Shown: positions 1 to 7,441 of the stretch, piece after piece | Layout: the number at the start of each line of letters is the position of its first letter | Numbering within the stretch: position 1 is the first letter of the stretch | NCBI GenBank assembly: GCA_964512305.1 | Contig: CAZEIW010000084.1 | Span: 1 to 27,143 of the forward strand | DNA length: 27,143 nt | Source: CAZEIW01 sp964512305 | GTDB lineage: Bacteria; Pseudomonadota; Gammaproteobacteria; Burkholderiales; Burkholderiaceae_F | Direction of reading: 5' to 3' | Program-made: the position numbers and the translations under genes | The notes under the pieces: model-generated | What the model saw: only the letters and a program-made list of their open reading frames with translations | Databases searched by the model: none | Told to the model about the DNA's origin: nothing

Positions 1-2484
1 GCGCGCGAGTTGCTCGGCGCGCGCGATCGAGCGCGCTTCCAGGCGCTGCCGGCTCGCGCGCAGCGCGGCGCGCCGCGAACCCGAATAGCCGGCCAGCCGC
101 GCCGCTTCGCACGGCCGCCCCTCCAGGGCGGCGGCGAGCGCGAAGTGATCGGCCCACAGGTAGAGCAGGCCGAAGCTCGCCGACGCCGGCCAGGCGCTGC
201 GCGCGACCTCGCGCGCGTCGAACATCGATCCGCGCCAGATCAGCGCGGCGCCGAGGTTGACCCGCGCGTGGACCAGCGTCGCGACGTTGCGCGTTCCCTG
301 CAGCGCGGCGACCAGCCGCGTCGCCTCGCTGATCGCGTCTTCCAGGCAGCCGAGCTCGACCTCGGTATCGGTCAGGTAGACGAGCGCCGAGTAGCGCCCG
401 CGCGAATCGTCGGCCTCTTCGGCCAGCGCGACCGCGCGGCGGATCCAGGCGATGGCCTCCTGCAGGTCGCCGGACTCCCTCCAGTACTCCGCTTCGATCC
501 GCATCCGGTGATAGCGAAGCGCCGGCGGCCAGGCGGGATCCTCGGCTTCGCGCATGACCTGCAGCGCCGCAGCGGCGCGGCCCAGATCGCATGCCGGCGG
601 CGCGCGACCGACCTCGATGTTGACGAGCTGCGCCATCGAGAGGTAGATCGCGCGCCGGTCGTCCAGCCTGCGGGCGGCCTCGGCGATGTCGGCGATCTCG
701 TCCTGCACATCCGCGAACTGGAAGGTCATCGTGTTCAGGAAGCCGCGGATGACGCGCCAGCGCAGCCGCAGCGACGCATCGTCGACGCGCGCCAGCAGCG
801 GGGCGGTCGTGTCCCAGATCGGGCGCCGGGCGGCGGGCGACGCGTTGATCATCGCCCACGCCAGGCACGGCGCCAGCGCCACGGCCGCCTCGGGGTCGTG
901 GTCGGCGGCCCAAGCCAGCGCGGCGCGGCCGTCTTCCACGTCGGCGCCGACCGCCAGACGCCATGCGTCGACCGATTGAGCGCGCGTGAAGAACTGTTCG
1001 TTCGCGCTTTCGAGCCAGACCCGCAGCGCCCCGGCGTGGCGGCGCCGCGCGAGCTCTTCCTCGCCGGCCTCGGCGAGACGCTCGCGCGCGAAATCGCGCG
1101 GCGTCTCGAGCAGCCGGTAGCGCGGCGGATCGTCGCCCTCGAGCGACACCAGCGAGCGCTCGACCAGCGAGGCGAGCACGTCCAGCACCGCCCACTCGTC
1201 GCGGCCCGGGTCCGCGCAAACGGCCTGCGCCCATTGCAGGCGGAAGCTTCCGGTGAAGACGCCCAGGCGCCGGAAGACGAGACGCTCGTCGTCGCCGAGC
1301 AGGCCGTGGCTCCATTCGAGCGCGGCGCGCAGCGTGCGCTGGCGCGCGGGTATCGCGCGTGCCCCGCTCGTCAGCAGCTGGAAGCGGCTGTCCAGCGCCG
1401 CGGCAAGCGCGTCGACACCCAGCACCTCGGCGCGCGCGGCCGCCAGCTCGATCGCCAGCGCCATGCCGTCGAGCCTGCGGCAGATCTCCGTCACGGTGCC
1501 GACGTTGTCGTCGGTCAGCGCGAACCGGCGATCGGCCGCCTGTGCGCGCTCGGCGAACAGCGCGATCGCGCCGTAGCCGAGCGCCTCGGCCGCCGTGAGC
1601 TTGCGGTCCGGCACCGCTAGCGCCTGCAGGCGGTAGACCCGCTCGCTCGCCAGCCGCAGCGGCAACTGGCTGGTGACCAGGATCCGCACCCCGGGGGCCG
1701 CGTTCAGCAGCGTCTGCACGAGCCGCGCCAGGTCGTCGGCGAGGTGCTCGGCGTTGTCGAGCGCCAGCAGGATCTGCAGCGGAGCCAGCGCGCTCAGCAG
1801 GCCTTCCAAGGGCTCGCCGACGATCCGGCATCCGAGCGCGCCCGCGATCGCGGCGGGCAGCTGCGACGCCTGCTGAACCGAAGCAAGCTCGATCCAGGCC
1901 ATGTCGAGCGGAGCGGGCAGATCGGCGAGCAGCCGTTGTGCAAGGCGGGTCTTGCCGATACCGCCGGCCCCTGTGATCGTGATCAGCCGGTGCCTGGGCA
2001 GAAGCGCGGCCAGGACGGCCAGATCATGCTCGCGGCCGATCAGCGCGGGCAGCTCGAGCGGGAGATTGGTGGTCGATGGGCGCGCGATCCACGAGACCGC
2101 AGCCGCGGCGGCCGGCGCGCGCGCTTCGGCCGGCGCGGGCACCGCCTCCCGCTCGATCGTTCCGCACTCGACCGTCCCGGTGAAGCGGTAGCCGAGACCT
2201 GGAATCGTGGCGATCAACTCGGGGCCCATCAGCTTGCGCAGCGATGCAATCTGGACCGACAGGTTGCCTTCCTCGACCACCAGGTGCGGCCACACGCGAT
2301 CGAGCAGCTCGGCCTTCGTGACCAGCTCGCCGTCGCGCTCGACCAATGCGACCAGCAGGTCGAACGCGCGCGCGCCGACCCGGGCGGCCTCGCCGTCGAT
2401 CAGCAGCCTGCGCGTGTGCGGCCGCAGTTCGAAGCGGCCGAAGCGCAGCGTTTCGCCGGAAGGTCTCCGGCTTGAGATATCCAT
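1..2484 (-). CDS. Winged-helix / NTPase (COG3903-like) / TPR transcriptional regulator, C-terminus cut by window edge
   Basis: The minus-strand frame from the ATG at 2484 stays open for 828 codons to the left edge, so the C-terminus is missing. Residues about 11-100 form an OmpR/CadC-type winged helix, including RAFDLLVALVER and a final IPGLGYRFTG. A Walker A loop GAGGIGKTRLA ends near residue 182 (GKT Thr is 179). It is followed by a Walker B-like LLALDNAEHL and a sensor-like ILVTSQLPLRLASERVYRL, as in the COG3903 predicted ATPases fused to CadC-type DNA-binding domains. The remaining 400 or so residues are Ala/Leu/Arg-rich helical pairs consistent with TPR repeats. The family is thought to be ATP-dependent signal-integrating transcription factors of the STAND type, mostly without known ligands. 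No target gene is evident here. All plus-strand reading frames over this region are antisense shadows. Confidence 0.88.
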   Translation of the reverse strand, partial: MDISSRRPSGETLRFGRFELRPHTRRLLIDGEAARVGARAFDLLVALVERDGELVTKAELLDRVWPHLVVEEGNLSVQIASLRKLMGPELIATIPGLGYRFTGTVECGTIEREAVPAPAEARAPAAAAAVSWIARPSTTNLPLELPALIGREHDLAVLAALLPRHRLITITGAGGIGKTRLAQRLLADLPAPLDMAWIELASVQQASQLPAAIAGALGCRIVGEPLEGLLSALAPLQILLALDNAEHLADDLARLVQTLLNAAPGVRILVTSQLPLRLASERVYRLQALAVPDRKLTAAEALGYGAIALFAERAQAADRRFALTDDNVGTVTEICRRLDGMALAIELAAARAEVLGVDALAAALDSRFQLLTSGARAIPARQRTLRAALEWSHGLLGDDERLVFRRLGVFTGSFRLQWAQAVCADPGRDEWAVLDVLASLVERSLVSLEGDDPPRYRLLETPRDFARERLAEAGEEELARRRHAGALRVWLESANEQFFTRAQSVDAWRLAVGADVEDGRAALAWAADHDPEAAVALAPCLAWAMINASPAARRPIWDTTAPLLARVDDASLRLRWRVIRGFLNTMTFQFADVQDEIADIAEAARRLDDRRAIYLSMAQLVNIEVGRAPPACDLGRAAAALQVMREAEDPAWPPALRYHRMRIEAEYWRESGDLQEAIAWIRRAVALAEEADDSRGRYSALVYLTDTEVELGCLEDAISEATRLVAALQGTRNVATLVHARVNLGAALIWRGSMFDAREVARSAWPASASFGLLYLWADHFALAAALEGRPCEAARLAGYSGSRRAALRASRQRLEARSIARAEQLAR

Positions 2485-2725
2485 CAATGAGCCCCGCACG
2501 AACCCCAGCATGAGTCCGGCGCACCTCGAGCGGAAAGCCAGCGGAGTGCACCGGCGCCGTCTGAAGCCTACAGGCGGCCCCGCGGGCGGACAGCGGCTTT
2601 TCCTACACCGCGGCTGCCGATCTTTTTGGAAAGTTTTGGCGGACTAAAGGACGGCGGCGTGGCCTGCGGCCGAAACTCTGCGCGCCGGATCAGCGGCACG
2701 AAGAAGGCCCGACCAGGGATCCCGA

Positions 2726-3043
2726 ATGAGCCATTTTCGCCAGGTGACCGAAAAGCCGCTCCGCGAGCCTTCGACCACGGAAAGCCCCGCGCTCGCGGCG
2801 CCTTGGGCCCGCAACGCGCTCGCCGGGCTGGCACGCCGCGCCCAGTCGTATCTGGCGCGAAGCTGGGCGGCAGACATGCACGATGCAGCCGCCGAGGACG
2901 AGCCGATGCGTTTCATGAACGACGTATCGGGAGGCGGCTTCCGCACGCGGGAGGCGGCGCGGTCGCTGCGCCGCGCGCAGGCGCCGGACTCGCCGGCCGG
3001 CGACTCGCGGCCGCCGGATCCGGCGGTCTGGCTGTTCTTCTAG
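2726..3043 (+). CDS. Small hypothetical protein
   Basis: This is a 105-residue reading frame starting at ATG 2726 and ending in TAG one base before the stop of the convergent binding-protein gene. I do not recognise a family. It is rich in Arg and Ala, with a central amphipathic stretch (RNALAGLARRAQSYLARSW) and an acidic segment (AAAEDEP), and it ends in WLFF. There is no signal peptide or membrane segment. The upstream ribosome binding site is weak. Competing minus-strand frames overlap the first half, but none has recognisable features. The tidy tail-to-tail fit and the residue variety favour a real gene, though a chance ORF in GC-rich DNA is possible. Confidence 0.4.
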   Translation: MSHFRQVTEKPLREPSTTESPALAAPWARNALAGLARRAQSYLARSWAADMHDAAAEDEPMRFMNDVSGGGFRTREAARSLRRAQAPDSPAGDSRPPDPAVWLFF

Positions 3044-3044
3044 C

Positions 3045-3833
3045 TCACCTCGCACCCGGCGCCGCCGGCTCGAGGCCGCTCTTCTCGACCGCCGCGCCGG
3101 CGGCCGGCGAGGCCAGAAACCGGATCAACGCGCGCCCCGCCTCGGGCTCCTTCGCGCCGGCGGCGATCCCGGCCGAGAACACGGTGATCTTCTGCAGTTC
3201 CGGCGGCAGCGTGCCGACCAGCTCGACGCCCGGCACGGGCAGCAGTTCGCTCACCTGCTGCAAACCGATCTCTGCCTCGCCGCGGGCGACCACCGCCGCG
3301 ACCGGCTCGGCCGGGATCATGCGGCTCTTGCCGGCGAGCCGGTCGGCGATGCCCAGCCTCGGAAAGAGCACGCTCGACAGGTAGACGCCGCTGGCGCTGT
3401 CCGAGTAGGCGATCGACTTCGCGGCGAGGAGCGTCTGCTTGAACGCCTCGACCGACCCGATGTCGGGCTTCGGAGCGCCCGCCCGCACGACCATTCCGAT
3501 CTTCGAGCGAGCCAGATCGACGCGGCTGTCGCCCGCGACGGCACCCTGGCGGACCAGGTCGTCCAGGGCGGTGCCGACCATGATCACCACGTCGGCCGGC
3601 TCGCCCCGCTTGAGGCGGTTCGGGATCGCCTGCGGCGTGTCGCCCATCGAGGGCCCGGCAACGGTCAGCAGCGTGTGTCCCGTGCTGCGCTCGAATTGCG
3701 GCGCAAGCTCGCGGTACGCGGCGGAGAAGCCGCCCGAGATCATCACCCGCACCTCCGCGGCCTGGGCCGCGCCCCAGACAATGGACGCGGCTGCGAGAAG
3801 CGCGCTGACTCCGGCCACGAGCGATCGGCGCAT
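3045..3833 (-). CDS. Periplasmic substrate-binding protein, ModA-like
   Basis: The 262-residue protein has a clear Sec signal peptide: MRRS, then a hydrophobic run to about residue 22, with probable cleavage after AQA near residue 25. The mature part reads as a type II periplasmic binding protein of the ModA/COG0725 kind. Supporting segments are EVRVMISGGFSAAYRELAPQFE, VVIMVGTALDDLVRQG, IAYSDSASGVYLSSVL and a C-terminal RALIRFLASPAA. A GAGGAAA ribosome binding site precedes the ATG. ModA proteins bind molybdate or tungstate, but many relatives in Burkholderiales are orphan binding proteins of unknown ligand. No modB or modC lies in this window. The cox locus 21 kb away needs a molybdenum cofactor, but no link can be drawn from position alone. 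Confidence 0.82.
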   Translation of the reverse strand: MRRSLVAGVSALLAAASIVWGAAQAAEVRVMISGGFSAAYRELAPQFERSTGHTLLTVAGPSMGDTPQAIPNRLKRGEPADVVIMVGTALDDLVRQGAVAGDSRVDLARSKIGMVVRAGAPKPDIGSVEAFKQTLLAAKSIAYSDSASGVYLSSVLFPRLGIADRLAGKSRMIPAEPVAAVVARGEAEIGLQQVSELLPVPGVELVGTLPPELQKITVFSAGIAAGAKEPEAGRALIRFLASPAAGAAVEKSGLEPAAPGAR

Positions 3834-3970
3834 CGGGGATTTCCTCAGGCGGCAAAATACGACTTCTGTGTCGCGAAGCTGTTGTCAAAGAACTTCAGGC
3901 CACCGTGCAGAACACGATGAGCGACCGGGACATCGGTACGCCTTCACGATAATCGCGTAAGAATGCTACT

Positions 3971-4008
3971 CCCGGCACAAGTCGCACAGCGATGCCGGGA
4001 ATGCCGGG
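3971..4008 (+). other. Alternative hairpin arms in the leader of the threonine aldolase gene
   Basis: CCCGGCA at 3971-3977 is complementary to TGCCGGG at 3993-3999 and again to a second TGCCGGG at 4002-4008. Two mutually exclusive stems are therefore possible in the leader, ending 45 bases before the ATG at 4054. No effector-binding fold is recognised. It may be chance in GC-rich DNA. Confidence 0.3.
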
Positions 4009-4053
4009 CACCTCGACCAGAACCATCTTGACCTGTCATTGCTTGCCGACCCG

Positions 4054-5094
4054 ATGACCGACCGCATCGACCTCCGTTCCGACACCGTCACGCAACCCAC
4101 GGACGCCATGCGAGCCGCGATGGCCGCCGCCTTGGTGGGTGACGATCAGTATGGCGAGGACCCCACCACGAACCGGCTGCAGGCGCGCTGCGCCGAACTG
4201 CTGGGCAAGGAGGCGTCTGTGTGGCTTCCCACCGGCACCATGGCCAATCAGGTGGCGCTGCGCGTCCTGACGCAGCCGGGCGATGAGGTCATTGCCTGCC
4301 GGGAGTCTCACGCCGCCTGGCACGAGCTGGGCGGCGCAGCGGCCAATGCCGGCGTGCAGATCCACGAGATCGGGCAAGGGGGTCGGTTCATCGCCGACGA
4401 ACTGCGCGCCGCGGTCAAGCCGCGCAACTTTGCGATCTTTCCGACCACTACGCTTGTCGAAGTGGAGAACACGCACAACCGCGCCGGTGGCGTGGTGGTG
4501 CCCCAGCCCGAGGTGCTGCGCATTTGCGCGGTCGCGCGCGAACTGGGTCTGTCGACCTTTCTCGATGGCGCCCGGCTTTGGAACGCCAGCGCCGCCAGCG
4601 GCCTGCCCATGAGTGAACTGGCCGCCCCGTTCGACCTGGTGGCCGTGTCCTTCAGCAAAGGCCTGGGTGCGCCCGGCGGGTCGCTACTGGCCGGGTCGAA
4701 GGCGTTGATCGCGGCAGCCAGCCGGCACCGCCACCGCCTGGGCGGGGCGATGCGCCAGAACGGCATCTTCGCGGCGGCGGCGCTGCATGCGCTGGACTTC
4801 CACCTGGCACGGCTGCCCGAGGATCACGAGAACGCGCGCGTATTCGCCGAAGCCCTGGCCGCGGGAGCGTCGGTGCTGCTGGATCTGGCCACTGTCCAAA
4901 CCAACATCGTCGTCTTCGACATCCCTGCAGCGCTTGCCATCGATGCGCCGACGCTGAGTGCCCGAGCGCGCGCACGCGGCGTGCTCGTCAACGCCGTCGG
5001 CCCGCGCACGGTGCGCGCCGTGACGCACTTGGACGTGACACGCGCGCAATGCGAGCGCGCCGCCGCCGTGCTGCTGGACCTGCTGTCTGCTTGA
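4054..5094 (+). CDS. ltaE: Low-specificity L-threonine aldolase
   Basis: The PLP-dependent beta-eliminating lyase family protein cleaves L-threonine or allo-threonine to glycine and acetaldehyde in the cytoplasm. The start at ATG 4054 gives 346 residues beginning MTDRIDLRSDTVTQPT, the usual family N-terminus. An in-frame TTG at 4039 would add five residues. Visible motifs are GDDQYGEDP (29-37), LPTGTMANQ (58-66), His86 at the position that stacks on PLP, DGARLWN (171-177), and SFSKGLGAP with the Schiff-base Lys202. Length and motif order are normal for the family. It precedes the bkd genes on the same strand by 83 bases. It may be transcribed with them, but a palindrome in the gap suggests separate control. 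Confidence 0.93.
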   Translation: MTDRIDLRSDTVTQPTDAMRAAMAAALVGDDQYGEDPTTNRLQARCAELLGKEASVWLPTGTMANQVALRVLTQPGDEVIACRESHAAWHELGGAAANAGVQIHEIGQGGRFIADELRAAVKPRNFAIFPTTTLVEVENTHNRAGGVVVPQPEVLRICAVARELGLSTFLDGARLWNASAASGLPMSELAAPFDLVAVSFSKGLGAPGGSLLAGSKALIAAASRHRHRLGGAMRQNGIFAAAALHALDFHLARLPEDHENARVFAEALAAGASVLLDLATVQTNIVVFDIPAALAIDAPTLSARARARGVLVNAVGPRTVRAVTHLDVTRAQCERAAAVLLDLLSA

Positions 5095-5124
5095 AGGCCG
5101 GCGCGGCCGCTCTTCCAGTCCTGA

Positions 5125-5143
5125 TTTGGTCCAAAATCGACCA
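5125..5143. promoter_or_regulatory. Candidate operator upstream of the bkd genes
   Basis: TTTGG-T-CCAAA (5125-5135) is an 11-base palindrome around a central T. It overlaps a second inverted pair, TGGTC (5127-5131) and GACCA (5139-5143). Both lie 35-53 bases upstream of the E1-alpha start, where an operator would be expected. No matching regulator is seen nearby, so the role is only suggested. Confidence 0.3.
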
Positions 5144-5177
5144 TGGGCCGCCTGCCAAGGGGCCAAGGAGAAGCGCG

Positions 5178-6425
5178 ATGCCCGGCGAGCCGCCGAAGCT
5201 TCACCTGCACGTGCCCGAGCCCACCGGCCGGCCCGGGCGGGCGACCGATTTCGCCTATCTGCGGGTCTCGGCCGCGGGTGAAGTGCCGCGCCCGGCGGTC
5301 GACGTCGTGCCGTCGCATACCGGGACGATGGCGTGGAAGCTGATCCGCGTGCTGGACGACGCGGGCCGCGCCGTCGGCCCCTGGGCGCCGCAGGTCGAGG
5401 TCGAGGCGCTGCGACGCGGCCTTCGCGCGATGCTGCGCACGCGCGCCTTCGATGCGCGGATGCTGATCGCGCAGCGGCAGAAGAAGATCTCGTTCTACAT
5501 GCAGAGCCTCGGCGAGGAAGCGATCACGGTCGCGCACGCGCAGGCACTGCAGCCAGGCGACATGTGCTTCCCCACCTATCGCCAGCAGGGCCTGCTGCTG
5601 TCGCGCGACGACATCGACATCGTCGAGCTGATGTGCCAGCTGCTGAGCAACCAGCGCGACCCGCTTCGCGGCCGCCAGCTGCCGGTGATGTACTCGTACA
5701 AGCGCGCGGGCTTCTTCTCGATCTCGGGTAACCTCGCGACGCAGTTCGTGCAGTCGGTCGGCTGGGCGATGGCCTCGGCGATCCAGGGCGACACCAGGAT
5801 CGCCTCGGGTTGGATCGGCGACGGCTCGACCGCCGAGGCCGACTTCCACCACGCGCTGACGTTTGCCCACGTCTACCGCGCCCCGGTCATCCTGAACGTG
5901 GTCAACAACCAGTGGGCGATCTCGACCTTTCAGGCCATCGCGGGCGGCGAAGGCACCACCTTTGCCTCGCGCGGCGTCGGGGCCGGCATCGCGTCGCTGC
6001 GCGTGGACGGCAATGACTTTTTGGCGGTGCTCGGGGCCTCGCGCTGGGCGGCCGAAAGGGCGCGGCGAAACATCGGACCGACGCTGATCGAGTGGGTCAC
6101 CTACCGCGGCGGCGCCCACTCGACCTCGGACGATCCGTCACGCTACCGGCCGTCCGACGAGTGGCAGCATTTCCCGCTTGGCGACCCGGTGGCGCGGCTG
6201 AAGCAGCATCTGATCGGCCTGGGCGCCTGGTCCGAAGACGAGCACGAACGGGCGCTCAAGGCGCTGGACGAGGAGATGTCGGCCGCACTGAAACAGGCGC
6301 TGCAGCACGGCTCGGTGTTGGACGGCCACATCCCGCCGCTGGCGACGATGTTCGAGGACGTCTACAAGGACATGCCGCCGCACCTGCGCGAACAGATGCG
6401 GCAGGCCGCCGCGCAAGAGGACTGA
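5178..6425 (+). CDS. bkdA1: Branched-chain 2-oxoacid dehydrogenase E1 component, alpha subunit
   Basis: This subunit binds thiamine diphosphate and, with the beta subunit, decarboxylates the keto acids of Val, Leu and Ile. I chose ATG 5178, preceded by AAGGAG, giving 415 residues, close to the Pseudomonas BkdA1 length. The frame is open further upstream into the aldolase gene, but that extension is not family-like. The N-terminal arm (LHLHVPEPTGRPG, DFAYLRVS) is typical of bacterial BCKDH E1-alpha. The ThDP motif runs from GDGSTAEADFHHA (214 on) to NNQWAIST (243-250). RGGAHSTSDDPSRYR corresponds to the loop that is phosphorylated in mitochondrial homologues. The beta gene follows after two bases, so the two are translationally linked. 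Confidence 0.95.
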   Translation: MPGEPPKLHLHVPEPTGRPGRATDFAYLRVSAAGEVPRPAVDVVPSHTGTMAWKLIRVLDDAGRAVGPWAPQVEVEALRRGLRAMLRTRAFDARMLIAQRQKKISFYMQSLGEEAITVAHAQALQPGDMCFPTYRQQGLLLSRDDIDIVELMCQLLSNQRDPLRGRQLPVMYSYKRAGFFSISGNLATQFVQSVGWAMASAIQGDTRIASGWIGDGSTAEADFHHALTFAHVYRAPVILNVVNNQWAISTFQAIAGGEGTTFASRGVGAGIASLRVDGNDFLAVLGASRWAAERARRNIGPTLIEWVTYRGGAHSTSDDPSRYRPSDEWQHFPLGDPVARLKQHLIGLGAWSEDEHERALKALDEEMSAALKQALQHGSVLDGHIPPLATMFEDVYKDMPPHLREQMRQAAAQED

Positions 6426-6427
6426 AC

Positions 6428-7441
6428 ATGGCGACCATGACCATGATCCAGGCCCTGCGGTCGGCGATGGACGTGATGCTGGGTCGCGACGCCCGGGTCG
6501 TCGTCTTCGGCGAGGACGTCGGCTATTTCGGCGGCGTGTTCCGATGCACCGAGGGACTGCAGGCCAAGTACGGATCCCAGCGGGTGTTCGACTCGCCGAT
6601 CGCCGAGGGCGGAATCGTCGGAACCGCGATCGGAATGGCGGCCTACGGCCTGCGGCCCGTGGTGGAGGTGCAGTTCGCCGATTACTTCTATCCCGCCTCG
6701 GACCAGATCGTCTCCGAGGCGGCACGCCTGCGCTACCGTTCCGCCGGCGACTTCACGGCGCCGCTCGTGATCCGCATGCCCTGCGGCGGCGGCATCTACG
6801 GCGGTCAGACGCACAGCCAAAGCCCGGAGGCGCTGTTCACGCATGTCTGCGGGCTGCGCACGGTGATGCCGAGCAACCCGTACGACGCCAAGGGCCTGCT
6901 GATCGCGGCCATCGAGAGCGACGACCCGGTCATCTTCCTCGAGCCCAAGCGCATCTACAACGGGCCCTTCGACGGCCACCACGAACAGCCCGTCGTGCCC
7001 TGGTCGGCGCACCCCAAGAGCCAGGTCCCCGAGGGCTACTACACCGTGGCGCTCGAATCGGCCGACATCGTTCGGCCGGGCGAAGACCTGACCGTGCTGA
7101 CCTACGGCACCATGGTCTTCGTCGCCGAGGCCGCGGCGCGCGAGACCGGCATCGACGCCGAGGTGATCGACCTGCGCAGCCTCTGGCCGCTGGACCTGCC
7201 GACGATCGTCGAATCGGTGAAGAAGACCGGCCGCTGCGTCGTGCTGCACGAGGCCACGCGCACCAGCGGATTCGGCGCCGAACTGTCGGCGCTGATTCAG
7301 GAGCACTGCTTCTACCATCTGGAGGCACCCATCGTGCGCGTGACCGGATACGACACGCCCTACCCGCACGCCCTCGAGTGGGCCTATTTCCCCGGCCCGA
7401 CGCGCGTCGGGCGGGCGTACCGGAAGGTGATGGGGCCATGA
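6428..7441 (+). CDS. bkdA2: Branched-chain 2-oxoacid dehydrogenase E1 component, beta subunit
   Basis: The 337-residue transketolase-like beta subunit completes the E1 heterotetramer and contributes the pyrimidine-binding half of the ThDP site. The start at ATG 6428, two bases after the alpha stop, gives MATMTMIQALRSAMD. Family landmarks are VVFGEDVGYFGGVFR (the Glu activates ThDP), GLQAKYG, DSPIAEGGIVGTAIGMAA, FADYFYPASDQIVSEAAR, RMPCGGGIYGGQTHSQSPE and a C-terminal transketolase domain with VIDLRSLWPLD and VVLHEATRTSGFGAE. Its TGA overlaps the ATG of the E2 gene as ATGA, the usual sign of translational coupling. Confidence 0.95.
   Translation: MATMTMIQALRSAMDVMLGRDARVVVFGEDVGYFGGVFRCTEGLQAKYGSQRVFDSPIAEGGIVGTAIGMAAYGLRPVVEVQFADYFYPASDQIVSEAARLRYRSAGDFTAPLVIRMPCGGGIYGGQTHSQSPEALFTHVCGLRTVMPSNPYDAKGLLIAAIESDDPVIFLEPKRIYNGPFDGHHEQPVVPWSAHPKSQVPEGYYTVALESADIVRPGEDLTVLTYGTMVFVAEAAARETGIDAEVIDLRSLWPLDLPTIVESVKKTGRCVVLHEATRTSGFGAELSALIQEHCFYHLEAPIVRVTGYDTPYPHALEWAYFPGPTRVGRAYRKVMGP

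Noticed and set aside
10..1620. Long plus-strand open frame of 536 codons
   Set aside because: It is antisense to the winged-helix/NTPase/TPR gene. Its product is Arg/Gln-rich with no motif, while the minus strand shows a continuous domain architecture.
3854..3888. Minus-strand promoter for the ModA-like gene from TTGACA (complement of 3883-3888) and TATTTT (complement of 3854-3859)
   Set aside because: The spacing between the hexamers is 23 bases, too long for a sigma-70 promoter; I see no better -10 at 16-18 bases.
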